From Coturnix japonica (lineage: Eukaryota; Chordata; Aves; Galliformes; Phasianidae), in the NCBI RefSeq assembly GCF_001577835.2, contig NC_029519.1, positions 81,274,842 through 81,338,841 of the forward strand: 64,000 bases of DNA, given 5' to 3'. Below are positions 34,001 through 46,000 of the stretch, piece by piece; the first letter of the stretch is position 1, and each line of letters opens with the position of its first letter. The translations under genes and the position numbers were made by a program. The notes under the pieces were generated by a model. That model did not search any database. It worked only from the letters and a program-made list of their open reading frames with translations, and was not told the DNA's origin.

Positions 34001-37000
34001 CTCTTTTGGGGTGGGCATAAGAGCAAAAACAAGCACGTCAGGAGTCTGTGTTCTTCTTTAAACCCATCCAGATCCTGCTCTGGTTGCATTTGCATCCCCT
34101 CCTCTGGCATTGATTTAAATTAATGGAGGGATATGATCTACCCAAGCACTCATCTTGTGCTCTGAACTTTGAGCCCTGCCTAAAAATAGCACATCTCCCT
34201 CTTTTAGGGTGCAGTCCCAACCTGTTGGGTGCTGGGAACCCCACACAGCTCCTTTATCTGGTGCCAGCCAGGGCAGAGGTTGTTCTGGAATGGACACTTT
34301 TAGAAGCAAAGCAGGTTTAGGGCTTGTTCATTTGAAGGCATCATTACCGAGCAGCCAAATTAATCGCAGTGACTGCTGTGTAATAAATGGGGGATGCTGC
34401 GAGTGTGTCCGTGTGAGCTGAGGACAAAGTTTTACATCTCATCATCCTCAGAAGCCTTTCCCTATGTTAATCCATCCCAAGTTCTTCCTCTCTATTTTCC
34501 CCATGGGGTGATGATGTCAGATACAAGACCTGCTCATGAGGTTTTCTTCCATTCCAAGCGTCAGCCACGTATCTGTTTTTTCCTTATCTTCCTGCCTTCC
34601 TGGAACTGAGTGATCTTTGAGGTCCCTTCCAACCCAATCCATTCTGTGATTTTTCAAGCCTAACACTTGGGTACTGAGAATTGTTCCCTATTTATGGTGG
34701 TGGACAGAATGAGCCATGGGAAGAGCTTCATTGGGCATTAAAGTCTGTGCCCAGAAAAGTCATGGGCGCTCCTTAAGTGGTTCCTGAATGGGGAATTGAG
34801 GACGTGGTTTGGATTTCCTCCTCGCCCCGATGATTTCAGCAGGGTTACACCCACCTCCAACGCTTCACATTTTCCTCCCCTTGTTTTTTCCTTTCTGGTG
34901 ACTTTGCTTTTCTAAGCAAACTCTTTTAGCAGCCTAAAACACGGCAGGGATTTTTCGTTGTTGGGAAATGGGTTGGAAATTATTAGAGCGCCTCTAAAGA
35001 TACCTTCCTGCTCTTGTTGCTGCTGCAAATAGCCAGGCTGGGTGATGGGGCTGTTGGAGCTGTGTCACCCTGCTCTGCTCTGACGTTTTGGGAGGAAATC
35101 TTGGCTTAGACCAAGTGCGTCTTCGTGTTGTTGTGCTGCTTGCTGATAAGTCACACACTGCTGTTATCTGGGGCCCCAGGGAGCTCATCCTGCCCTGGGA
35201 GGGGAAGGGGAAGGCTGCTGGGTCTGTGGTGTGTGGCGGTTGTTTCAGGAAGAAATGTTTCCCTTGTGGCCCAGCGTTGTGCTGCCCCTTCTGAACCCGG
35301 TACTGAGGGGAATTGGGGAAGTGGAATGCAGAAGTGAGCTCCTCCGGGTGTCTCTTGCTTTTGTTTGCACTGTTTGTTTCAGCCATCAACAAGCAACAGC
35401 CCTCTGCTGTCCCATAGCACTGCTCCGTGTCTGGGTGTCCTTTGAGTCATGGATGTCCCATCCCTAGAGGTGCCCAAAGTTATGGACGGGCAGCCTGATC
35501 TGGTGGGGGGACACAGTCTGTGGCAGGGATGGGGCTGTGGGGCTTCGGGGTTACTTACAATCCAACTGTTGTATGATTCTATGATCCTCCACCATTGCTG
35601 ACCACTGGAACAGTTGTTTTAATGAACATCATAGAGTCATTAGGGTTGGAAGAGACCTCCAAGTTCATCAGGTCCAATCATCAGTCCATCCCCGCTATGC
35701 CCTCCAACTATGTCCCTGTGTGCCACTTATCCACACCTCCAGGGATGGTGACTCTTCCACCTCCCTGGGCAGGCTGTTGCAATGCCTGAGAAGAAAGTGT
35801 TTCCAATATTTAACCTGAAATATTTCCTAATATCCAGCCATTGAGCTCCTTTGCCGTGACAGTGCAGGCTCTGACATGAGAGGATGGATTCTGGCTCACC
35901 AGCTCTTAAATATTGCAAAACCCATCACAAAGCACTGATGGAGAGCCCTCTCCTCGTCTTTTTTCTGTCTTCAGGTGGCACAAGCTGCACTCCAAGCCAG
36001 GCAAGAAGGAGAAGGAACGTGGTGAGATCCAGGTGAGCATCCAGTTCACACGCAACAACCTGACGGCCAGCATGTTTGATCTGTCCATGAAGGACAAGCC
36101 ACGGTCACCCTTTGGCAAGCTAAAGGACAAGATGAAGGGCAAGAAGAAGTACGACCTGGAGTCGGCCTCTGCCATCATCCCCAGCAGCATGGGTGCGCTC
36201 GACATGGAGGATGATTACGATGTCGGCGGCAAGAAGTCCAAAGTGAAGGGCTTCTTCCTGAAGAACAAGCTGCGCAAGTCATCCCTAACGCAGTCCAACA
36301 CCTCGCTGGGATCTGACAGCACCATCTCTTCAGCCAGCCTGGGCATGGCCACCAGTGGCTCCGAGGTAACCAGGTCCCCCAGCAGACACAGCAGTCTGTC
36401 CATGGAGCGCTCTGGTAAGAGGATGGTGGTGTTAATCCCACCTGTTTGACCTTTCTTTTTCTTATTTTTGAAGGGGTTGTGGGGGCTTTCCTGCAAATCT
36501 CTTAACTAATTGCTTACCTAAGAGGCACCGTCCTACATGAACACAGTGAGATTTGCCTGTCTGCCAAGAACAGGGGGGAAAACATCCAAGGTTTGGCTTT
36601 GAATGCCAAGCCTGCGTGCGGACAGCCCTGCTTGGCTGCTTTGCACCACCATGGGGTGTAGGAGTAACTCGGGGCTGTTTCTCCTCTGCCCCACAAAAGC
36701 AGGTGGCAAAGAGCAGCTCGTTGTACTCCTTGTGCCTAATGAGCCACCTCCAGCTCAGGGCAGAGCTGGAGCAGTGACCACTTGCTGGTGATTAAAGCAA
36801 TCCCAGCTCCTGGCTCTGGCAGAGCGATGATTTGCAAACAAAAAAGGCTCTTGTCGGGAATTAATTCTTGCCGTCCCTTGAAAACAAAATCTATCATTAC
36901 ATGGTTTAATTGGATGGTGGCTGCCAATTCCCAGATGGGGTGGGATTCCCAGGGTACAGAGCACTGGGATCTGCTGAACCCTCAGCAGGAGCGAGAAGAG

Positions 37001-40000
37001 GGAGGAGCAGGCACAGACTTCCCTTACTGCACCACGGCAGCCCCAGGGCCTGTCTGTGATTCTCGGGTTCTCTTGGCCAGATCCCTGCATTCATTATAGC
37101 CCTCAGACCCTCTCTGACAGTGGTTTGTCGCCTTACAAAGACTGCTCTCTGGATCCTCTGGAGGGAGGTGATGTGCCTGGGGAGATGTATGGCTCATAGA
37201 GCCATGTGCTTTATGACCTGTGCTTTATCTCCCGATTAAATTAATTAAACTTGAGTAGAACCTGGGAGGGGGAAAGCTGGTGTAATTCTGCAGCTCTCAT
37301 CAGTGTTTTTTAGTAGATGAAGCTTGCTGTGCCTGTTACATGGTTGGCCTCACCCAGCCTTGTGCTTCCTCCCTGCAGGGAAGGACTTTTTACCTTCTCC
37401 GAAGCTGACCCACAAGAGAGCATTCAGTGATGACGTCTCTCAGGTCAGCCCTGTCCTGGAGCCAAAAACAATCCAAAGTCTGAAGCCAAAGACAGATCCT
37501 GTGTCCCGCTCCTCCCTCTGCATCAATGGGAGCCACGTGTACAGTGATGAGCCCACCCCGAGGAGCCCCGTGCCCACCCAGCAGGTCTCTGCACCACTGC
37601 CTGTCCCCAAAAGGCCAGAGGAGGGTTTTGGCTTCATCCCGATTCACACCGACCCCCATGATGTGCCCTGGGGGGCCGGCAGCTTGGAGAGGACGCAGCA
37701 AAGGGATGAGCTGAGGTTCATTCCCTCTCCTCCCAGCTTGGTCCTGCAGGAAGAGCTCAAGGTGTCCACCAAAGCCGTGACCCTCAGCAACCACCTGGGC
37801 AGAGCCAGAATGGAAGAAAATAGCCGCCTGGAGAACAAGCCGACCCAGGTGGCGACACCTATGGTCTTCTCTGCAGAGGTGACGAAGGAGAAGCAAGCTG
37901 AGGAAATGAGGAAGGAAGAGAAGAAATCAAAGGGCGGGCTCTTCCACAAGAGCGATGCTGGGAGCAGGGGCCAGGGAGAGAAAACCGGAGCCTCGCATGG
38001 CCCTGCAGCAGTGGGAGATGACAGGAGCAAGGCTGGTGGCTGGTTTGGTTCCAAGGAGCCCAAAGACTCCCCTCAGAAACCCAGGTCAGTGAAATGGGGC
38101 TGTGGGCATCCAGCTGTTCTCCAGCTGCCCGGCCTCTGCACTGTGCTGTCCAGATGAGATGAGAGTGAGGCAAATGCCTCCTCGGCCCTGCCCTTGTGAA
38201 AGGGAGGGTGCTTCTTCCTGGATCCTCCCAAACCTGCTCTGCTCATCCTCCTTAACCACGGCTGGTGAAGGGAAGGTGTGTTCCTGTACAGGGGTGCAGC
38301 TCCGCATGCCTTGGTGTGTGATGGGAATGGGCTGTGCTGGGATCCAGGCCCTCACTGAGTGCACAGTGCAGGGTTCTTGTTGCTCAGAGTGGGAGAACAC
38401 GAGGCTGAAAGAGCCAGCAGTCTGCCTGGATCCAGAAGGTTGTTTTATTATAGAGATCTCCTAATATGGGCTGACTTTAACCTGATTTATTAAGCAGAAG
38501 GATTTTCATTCAACCTGAATCTTCTCTAATGAAGAGGTCCTTCAGGCTTCTTCTACCTAATAGGGTCTGTGTGTGAGCTCAGCTGCTTGTAAAGTGCTCA
38601 GATGTGAGTCAACAGAGTCACTGTCTTCACCCACAGAGTTTCAGGGACATTGAGTATCCAAGGTTTGCTTAGGCTCTGCTTTCTGGATGCCTCTTTGCAG
38701 GCTTGTCTCCTCCATACAGTTCTCCTGCCTTGTAAGGAGAAGCTTGGATGAGCCACCAGCGGTGAGTTTTGGTCCTCAGGATAGGATTCCCTTTGAAACA
38801 ATACATTCTGGAAGGAAGAGATTCCCAGGGGATCCTTTTGGGATCTTTGTAAGCATCTGAATGGGCTTTAATTGCTCTCAGCAGTTTTAAGATGGGCAGT
38901 AATGAGCTGGAAGTGTAGCAAGGGAGACTGAAATGAGACATTAGGAGAAGTCTCTAATGGGGAGCATTGAGTCCCAGTGCTGTGGGATCTGAGGTAGCAG
39001 TGGATGAGTCCCTTTGTGCAGCACTGCAGAAGCTGTTGGTTCAGCTCTTGGCCCAGGCTGGGAGGTGGGTGCCCTTTAATTCCTCCTTCTAGATCTTGAT
39101 CATTCAGTTCTATGGGATTCTGTGATTTTTAGGATCTTATGGATCTTGAGCTTGTTCAAAACCAGCGATTGCAACGTCATCTCTCATTCTGATCATAAAG
39201 AACTCCCACTTCTTTTACTTCATTCTCCTTCCTTGCACTGGGAGACCTCCCAGACCGATTCAAGCTAAAGCTGTTGAGAGATTGATTACATCTCAATGGC
39301 TGAAATCCGTATTTCAATAATCAAATGCATATTCCCTCCCAAGCGTGCTGCTGAAAAGCCAGCAGCACTTATCTGCTTATCATCTGGAGGAGAAGCAAGG
39401 CTGCTACTCATTTACCCGCATAACTTCTGGGTCTGAGGATGGATTAACCTTTGCTTTGCAGAGCAGCTCTGAATTCATGGTGTGAGTGGGAGGCGGATGC
39501 TGTCTGCTCTTGGAGACCTGAATTAAAGGCTCTTCATGGTTTGTTGTGCTTCAGGTGGCTTGGTCAAGGGTTGTATGCAAGGAAGAAGCTCAGCAGGCTT
39601 ATTTGAGGCAAGGCCTGGGGCGAAAACAATCGCTTTCCATATTTTCAGGCTTTTCTACAATGTTATCAGTGCTCCGCAGGTCCTGCTTCCTGCGGCATGA
39701 ATTGGGATGATGAAACAGGGCTGCATCTCATGCTTGGCAGGAGGTAAAAAAGAGCCTGTTTGCAGGTTAAAGCCCTTCCAAGGCTAAAGCCTTTTCCTTC
39801 TGTCACTGCTTTCAGGGCAGAAAAACATAAAACCGTTGCCTGCTGTGGTTGTTGCTGGTCCTATGTGGCCAGCATTTAGGCTGAAAACTAAAATCCATCT
39901 TGGGAGCCATTGGGGTTGCCCTTGCAAGGGTAAAGGATGGCTCTTACTGCACCTGTGCCTGCTCATTGCATCTGCTACCCACATCCTATCACGGCTTCAC

Positions 40001-43000
40001 ACACAGTCACAGAATGGCTTGGGTCGGAAGGGACCTCTCCTAGGGCCCGGGGGGGGGGGATTTTCCATCTGAGCCCCGTCTCTTCACCTTGGTGTGTTAT
40101 GGATTTGATCCTCCTGCATCAAACTGAGCTGTTTCCAGGCGACTTTCCATCGTCGTCATTCTGCTGGGAGGCTAAAATGCTCCTGTGAAGTGCTGCCAGC
40201 AAAATAAATGAGGGCAGGAAGGTACACACTATTTATTTTGGCTGGCGGAGCTGCGTGCAGGGATCTGGGAGGAGGAGGAGGGTGAGTCAGCATTTCATTG
40301 CAGCAGAGATCTTCCATCCGAACGGAGGTTTCCCTCTAGAGGAGCACAACATCCTCAGCCCCTTTGCTGAGCGTCTCCAGCATCCCTGGTGGGATGGAGC
40401 AGTGGGATTTGAGGGGGGTGGGCTTGTGGGGGGAGGGCAGAGGTGCTGAACAGGAGCGGATGCTCACCCTGAGGACAAGAGAAGGTGATGACAGTGCAGT
40501 TGGTGAGAGAGAAAAGAGAACCAAGCCAGGTGATTAAAATAAAGAGGGATGTGAACTCTGCTTTTGTGCCTTCATCCTGGCACCTTGCAGGATGGTATCA
40601 CTGCCAACACGGAGGTGCTGCGGTTCTCCTGTACCACATCCAGAGGCTGTGTCCCTTCTGCTTTGCTTTTCCAGCCAGGGATGGATACTCACCCCTCTTA
40701 TTCCCCCAGGCAGAGCACAGCCTGCTTTGCTGGGTGCTGACATCCGTGTGTAGTCTGGGGGACAGCTGGGGGCTGCCAAATGGGATGTCCCCATGTACCA
40801 GTGGGCCCAGTATGGGCTTGGAGAGACTGTGGAGCTCCTCCTCCATCAGTGCAGGTGGGGATCTGGTGGGCTGGGGTAGGAATCTCTCCAGCCAGACTTC
40901 TGGCAGCTGTCAAGGTCGTTAGCAGTGAGCACTCATTAGGAGTCTGCAGCTGATTAATGTTCTGTAGCCACCTAATGCTAGAAGCCAGCAGAGCTGTTTG
41001 GATCAGCCTTGGGTTGCTCTTTCTAAACGCTGCTTTAAGCAGAATGATGGATGAAGGTTCTTAATCTGGACTAAACCATTAATGTGAGCGTGAGCAAGGA
41101 GCAAACAGGGATAGGTCAGGAGTGTGTGCTGCCCAGCATCACCTCAAGATCTCCTGTTTGTGGCTTAAGGTCTTCATAACTTGAACTCTTAGGCTGGGGC
41201 AGCAGCTCCCGAAATCACTGAGTGTCATAGGAAGGATGGAAAGGGTGCAGGCTGGAGATGGTTTGTTGCATACCAACAGGTAAATGTCCTTCAAATGCTC
41301 TCTGAGCACAAAACTGACAGCTGTAGGTGGGTGATGTTGTTAATGTTTGCCTCAAGGTGGCATTTTTGTGCTTTATAATACTTTAAAAGTCTTTTTGTGA
41401 CAAAACCATCCGTAATAATGAGTAAAAATAGTCTGAGCAGCTTTGCTGTTGGCTATGATCATCTGGTGCTGCCTGTGATCCCTTCTAACTTGGGTCAAGC
41501 AGGCTGGAGCCTGGGGGCTGCTCATGCCCTATGTGTGTTGGCAAAGAAATTGCTTTATTTGTTCTGGGCTCAGCTTTGATCAGCCAGCACTGGGCATATT
41601 GGTGTCTGCATTTCTCCAGGCTGAAGTGGGATTTCTCTGAAGCATGATGCAAAACTGGCAGGGTTAAGTCATGGGGAGGGGGTTGGTGTGGGGAGTGGAG
41701 CTGGGTGTTAGGGAAAGGGTCTGACCCAGAGGATGGTGGACATGGCTGGAGCTCAGAGAGCATTGGGATACTGCTCTCAGCCACAAGGTTTGGGTGGTGC
41801 TGTGTGGAGCCAGGGGTTGCTGGTCCTTGTGGGTCCATTCCAACCTGGTTATTCTATGGTAAGATGGCCAGCCCTGCCCTGGCAACATGCACTATAGAGG
41901 AGGTCCTGCAAGAAGGTCAGGTAAATGCAGTCCCTCTTGGAAAGGAGGTGAGGAGACATCTGCAGGAGGGGACTGATATCCAGAGTGGAGACGTGCTGAA
42001 TCCCTCCCTTCTTGGGTCATATGAGGGATTTGGATGGTGCTGCCATGCTGATAAGCCCAGCACGTGGTGTGACACTGGGGTGGGCTGGGGAAGGCTCACT
42101 CGTGGGTGTTCTTACCCCAGCTGCTCCTCATGTGCAGGGAAATTAATAGAACTGAACCAAGTCTCTGGGCTGCAGGAGGTGGAGAAACCTCTCAGACTCC
42201 TGAAGCTTAGGGCTTGCTAAGGCAGAAGGGGAAATTTGGTGGACAGTTGGAGAAGGGCTGCCCTTTCCTTTTTGTAGTGCATGCCCTTTCCATGCATTGA
42301 CTCCATAATCATTGCTCTGCCTAACAAGAGAGACGAGTATGTACTGGATCATTGCATCATTGCATTGCTTTGAACCGAAGCGTTTGTGGTGTGTGTGGTG
42401 TATGCTTACAGCACTGTCACAGCATTAACCAGGAGGACTGTTTTGTCTTCCCTCCACAGCCTGGAAGTGTCTCCTCAGGTAGAAACCAGCTCAGATGCTC
42501 CTTCTCATTTTCCTCCCCGCTCCCCTGCCCGGTTCCCTGCTGCTGCTGTAGCCCATCTTGCTCGCATGCTGAGCCCTAACCTCCCTGCTGCTACCGGAGA
42601 CAGTCAGCCCAGATGCTTGTCCCCTACCAACCCATTCCTCAACTCCCTGCAGAGCAATCCCTTCTTTGAGGATCTCCTCGCTGACCAGGTACTAAATTCT
42701 CCTTCACCTACTCACTTTTTCTCTAGTTTCCCGTCTGAGCCGCATGATTCAACAGAGGTCGTTGGGAGCTTGTGTTCCTCTGAGGATTGCAGTCCCTCTG
42801 CCTCCCTAAGACTTAAAGATCCGGAGAGAGAATCTCCAGACAAAAGCGTTGGTGTCCCCGTGCCCGAAACCACTCCTCCGTCCCATGCAGACCCTCCTCC
42901 TCTGGATGAGGAACCCGCCGCCTCTCCTCCTCCCCTCTCAGAGTGGGATGAGACCTTTGATGCCTTTGCCACCAGCAGGCTCAGACCAGACCCAAAGAAG

Positions 43001-46000
43001 GAGGACTTCTTTGCTTCGGTGGCGGCGGAAGGCATGGCTTTCATCGACGATCCTGATGCTGCCAGCCCCACGGAACGGTCAGCTGAGCCAGATCCTGAGG
43101 AAGGGACAAAGGGCTTTGAAAAGGCCGAGTCGCAAATCAGCAGCGAAATGCCACCAGCTCTGCGGTCTTGGACGAATTTCTCTGGTTTGGATGTTGGGGC
43201 AAACCTGGTGAGCACGACCCAGGAAGCGACTGTGATAGAGGATGTGCTGAGCCCCGTGTCTGCAGGGTCAGCAGCGAGGAGGAGGAAGAGCAGCACACCG
43301 ATGGTTTGGGCTGCCTCACTGTCGTCTGGAAATCCAGGGGAAAAGGAGGCTTCCATTGTGCTGAGTGCTGATAATTGTGCCGGGGAGGAACGGGACAGTA
43401 ATGAGGAGGAAACGTCAAGTGTAGGGGAGAATGGCTGGATGACCATTGCCACCGAAACTGCGCCCGATCCCTCCGAGAGCACCCAGAGCATTGGCCAGGG
43501 GAGCACATTTGGGCAGCGATCCTTCCACAGCCAGGGCACCTTTGAAACGAAAAGCACTCCTCATGTCCTTCCCCAAAGCACCTTCAGCTCTGAAAACACA
43601 TCAGAAACAATACCAGGCAGCAACGTGGCTGCTGTGCCCCCACGGGTGCTGCAGGACATGGCTGCGGGGCGCTTCCCTGCAGCCTCTGACATGGGGAAGG
43701 AGCTGCAGGATGATGGCGGGGAGATGTTTGACATCAGGAGCTCGGTGTACCGGCTGCAGGCCAGCATGCGGCTGGAGGCCGGTGAGGGCCATGTCAAGAT
43801 GGGCTCTGATGCTGTCCTCTCTCCATGGACGGGTGTGCAAGGGAAGGAGGAGGTCATGCCACCTCCCAAACCTCCGCGGTGGTTCACAGCTGCTAGTGGC
43901 AGAGGGGACAGTGTGGACATTAGTGACACAACGGCAAGACAGCGAGGTGAGGAGGAGCAGCAGGAAGGTGAGGAGGGCCTGGAGAAACCATGTAGCCATC
44001 TGAGTGGTGACACAGCTGACCCAGTGCCTCACACAGCTGTGCATGAGGATGCTGCCAATGTGGAGGCTAGAGGGGACACCTCTTTGGGGGAAGAGCCACT
44101 GGAGATGAATGGGACAGATGCAGCCGAACACTTTGAGACCTGCCCCTCCAGGTTCTCTGTGGATGAGCTCACCCTGTCGGGTGCTGCAGGGAGCTGGAGT
44201 CAGCCAGCTTTGTCTCCTGTGTCACAGCTCAGCCTCAGCGCAGAGCCCTCCATAGCCCTGGGGAAGGAGCCATGCCTTGAGGAGCTCAGTGTGTCAGTAC
44301 CAAACCTGTCTCCCAGGCCAGACTCAGGCCTACCCGAGACCTTCTGGACAGCGTTGGAGGAGCAGGAGGCACTGAGCCGCTCGCACAGGTTAGCGCCAGA
44401 ACAGGACCAGGGTGAGGGTCCGGCGGTGGGCTGTCCCCATCAGGCAGAGCAGGGCCAGCCGCCCACAGAGACAGACTTCAAGAAGGTGGAATTCTGGAAG
44501 CCAGATAGAACGGAGGAGAGGAGTGAGCAGGATGCTGTGAGCCCAGGCAATCCCTTTGCTCTGGCAGTCAGCCCTATTGCCCCCACAAATCCCTTTGTGG
44601 AAAAGCCAGCAGATGCCTTTTCCATCGAGGCTGGGCTGCCTGAACGGTTCACTCAGGGCTTCAGCTCCCCCCAGCTCCATGGGGAAGCCCTTCAGCAAGG
44701 CTTCCAGCCCACTAACCCCCCCGGAGACCCGCTAGGCAATCCTTCCCTGCATGACAGCCAGCCCTTGGCCTTCTCCACCCCTTTCCCTGTGGCTGTGACT
44801 AACCCCGAGCAGTTTGATTTCCCCTCCCCTGCCGCGACCAGCCATGCCGCAGCCCAGCCCTGCCCTTTGCCGCAGTCCGGTGACACACAAGCTTCAGCAC
44901 TCGTGGTTTTGCCCAGGGAGACACAGCCAGCTGAGAAGCCCTTTTTCCAGCAGACGACCAGGTGAGCTCTCTGGGGAAGGTGTGAAGGGTGTGTATTTGG
45001 TAGAGGCTTAACCCTGTCTCCCTTCTGCTCTGATCAGGGACCTCAGCTCTGGCTGTGCTGGCTCTGAGGAGGATGCTCTGCACAGTGCCGAAGGTCCTTT
45101 CCTCACCTTCCCATGCTGAATGGTAACTGTGCTCCCTGAGAGTCCTGCCTGGCCAGCTGGAAGCCATGGCTCTCTTGGATCATGGTGGGGAACAGCCACT
45201 GGTGTCCCCCTTTTGCTCTAAATGAGGGCAAAAGGTTTGACACATCCAAGATCTGCCCCAGGGAAAATCCAGCAGCAACAAAATTGCATCCAGTGCTAAT
45301 TTTGGCTGCGTCATCTTCCCTGTGCTTGCAAAATAGGTGCCTCTTCCGTGGCTGCCAGTTGAGCTTCCAGCTGTTAATGCTCTCGTGAGTCCCCTCGTGG
45401 CATGTGCACAGCTATTCCCCTTCCCTTTTCATTAATTCAGCTTTGGTTTCTTTCTTTCTTTTTTTTCCAGCAACCACCAGGTACTAAAAACTTTCTTCTC
45501 TCTGTAGCCAAAGATAAAACCCAGTAGTTTCACCAAGGTGGTGTCAAAACACCATCCTCCATTCCCTTCTGCCAAGGTGCCCCGGAGACTTCACCTCCAG
45601 GGTGATGAGAAGGACACGCTGTGATGGTGTGTCAGAAGAAGGAAAGGTTTATTTCCTCTTCCCAGGTCTGTCTTTTGCTGTAGGAACACAGTGAAGCAAA
45701 GATGCAGCGTTAAGGGCATGGTGTGTGGTGACTCTGTGTCCTCTGATTCCCTTTATTGAGTCGGGTTTTTAAATCCTTCTGAACTGGGTTATTCATTCTC
45801 TGACAGATAACCTTGGTCAAAATCTGCAGATAGCCAGATCTTTGTTAATGTTTCATGGAAAGAGAAGTGTCCTGCTATCTTAAAGGGTAAAATTAGGCAA
45901 TGAGCAAAGTGTAATCCCAGGATTCTCTGTCAGTAGAGTCATAGAATTAAAGGTTGGAAGAGACCTTTAGGATGACCACGTCCAACTGTCAGCCTGTCAC

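Larger units (their letters stand above)
38085..42459 (+). other. RAB11FIP5 intron 3
   Basis: 4.4-kb intron. Apart from a short CR1 piece near 40.0 kb and a CR1 end near 41.8 kb, no feature was recognised. The stretches 38.1-40.0 kb and 40.1-41.6 kb look unique. Confidence 0.5.

Noticed and set aside
39085-39135. Possible CR1 tail (TTCTATGGGATTCTGTGATT)
   Set aside because: Too short and lacking the usual preceding CR1 sequence to call with confidence.
42712-43557. 281-codon open frame on the minus strand
   Set aside because: Antisense shadow of the conserved-phase RAB11FIP5 exon 4; no family resemblance.
45471-45480. 10-nt segment between a pyrimidine-rich acceptor and a GT, looking like a RAB11FIP5 microexon
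   Set aside because: Including it would shift exon 5 out of frame and run into a stop shortly after, losing the conserved Rab11-binding domain.
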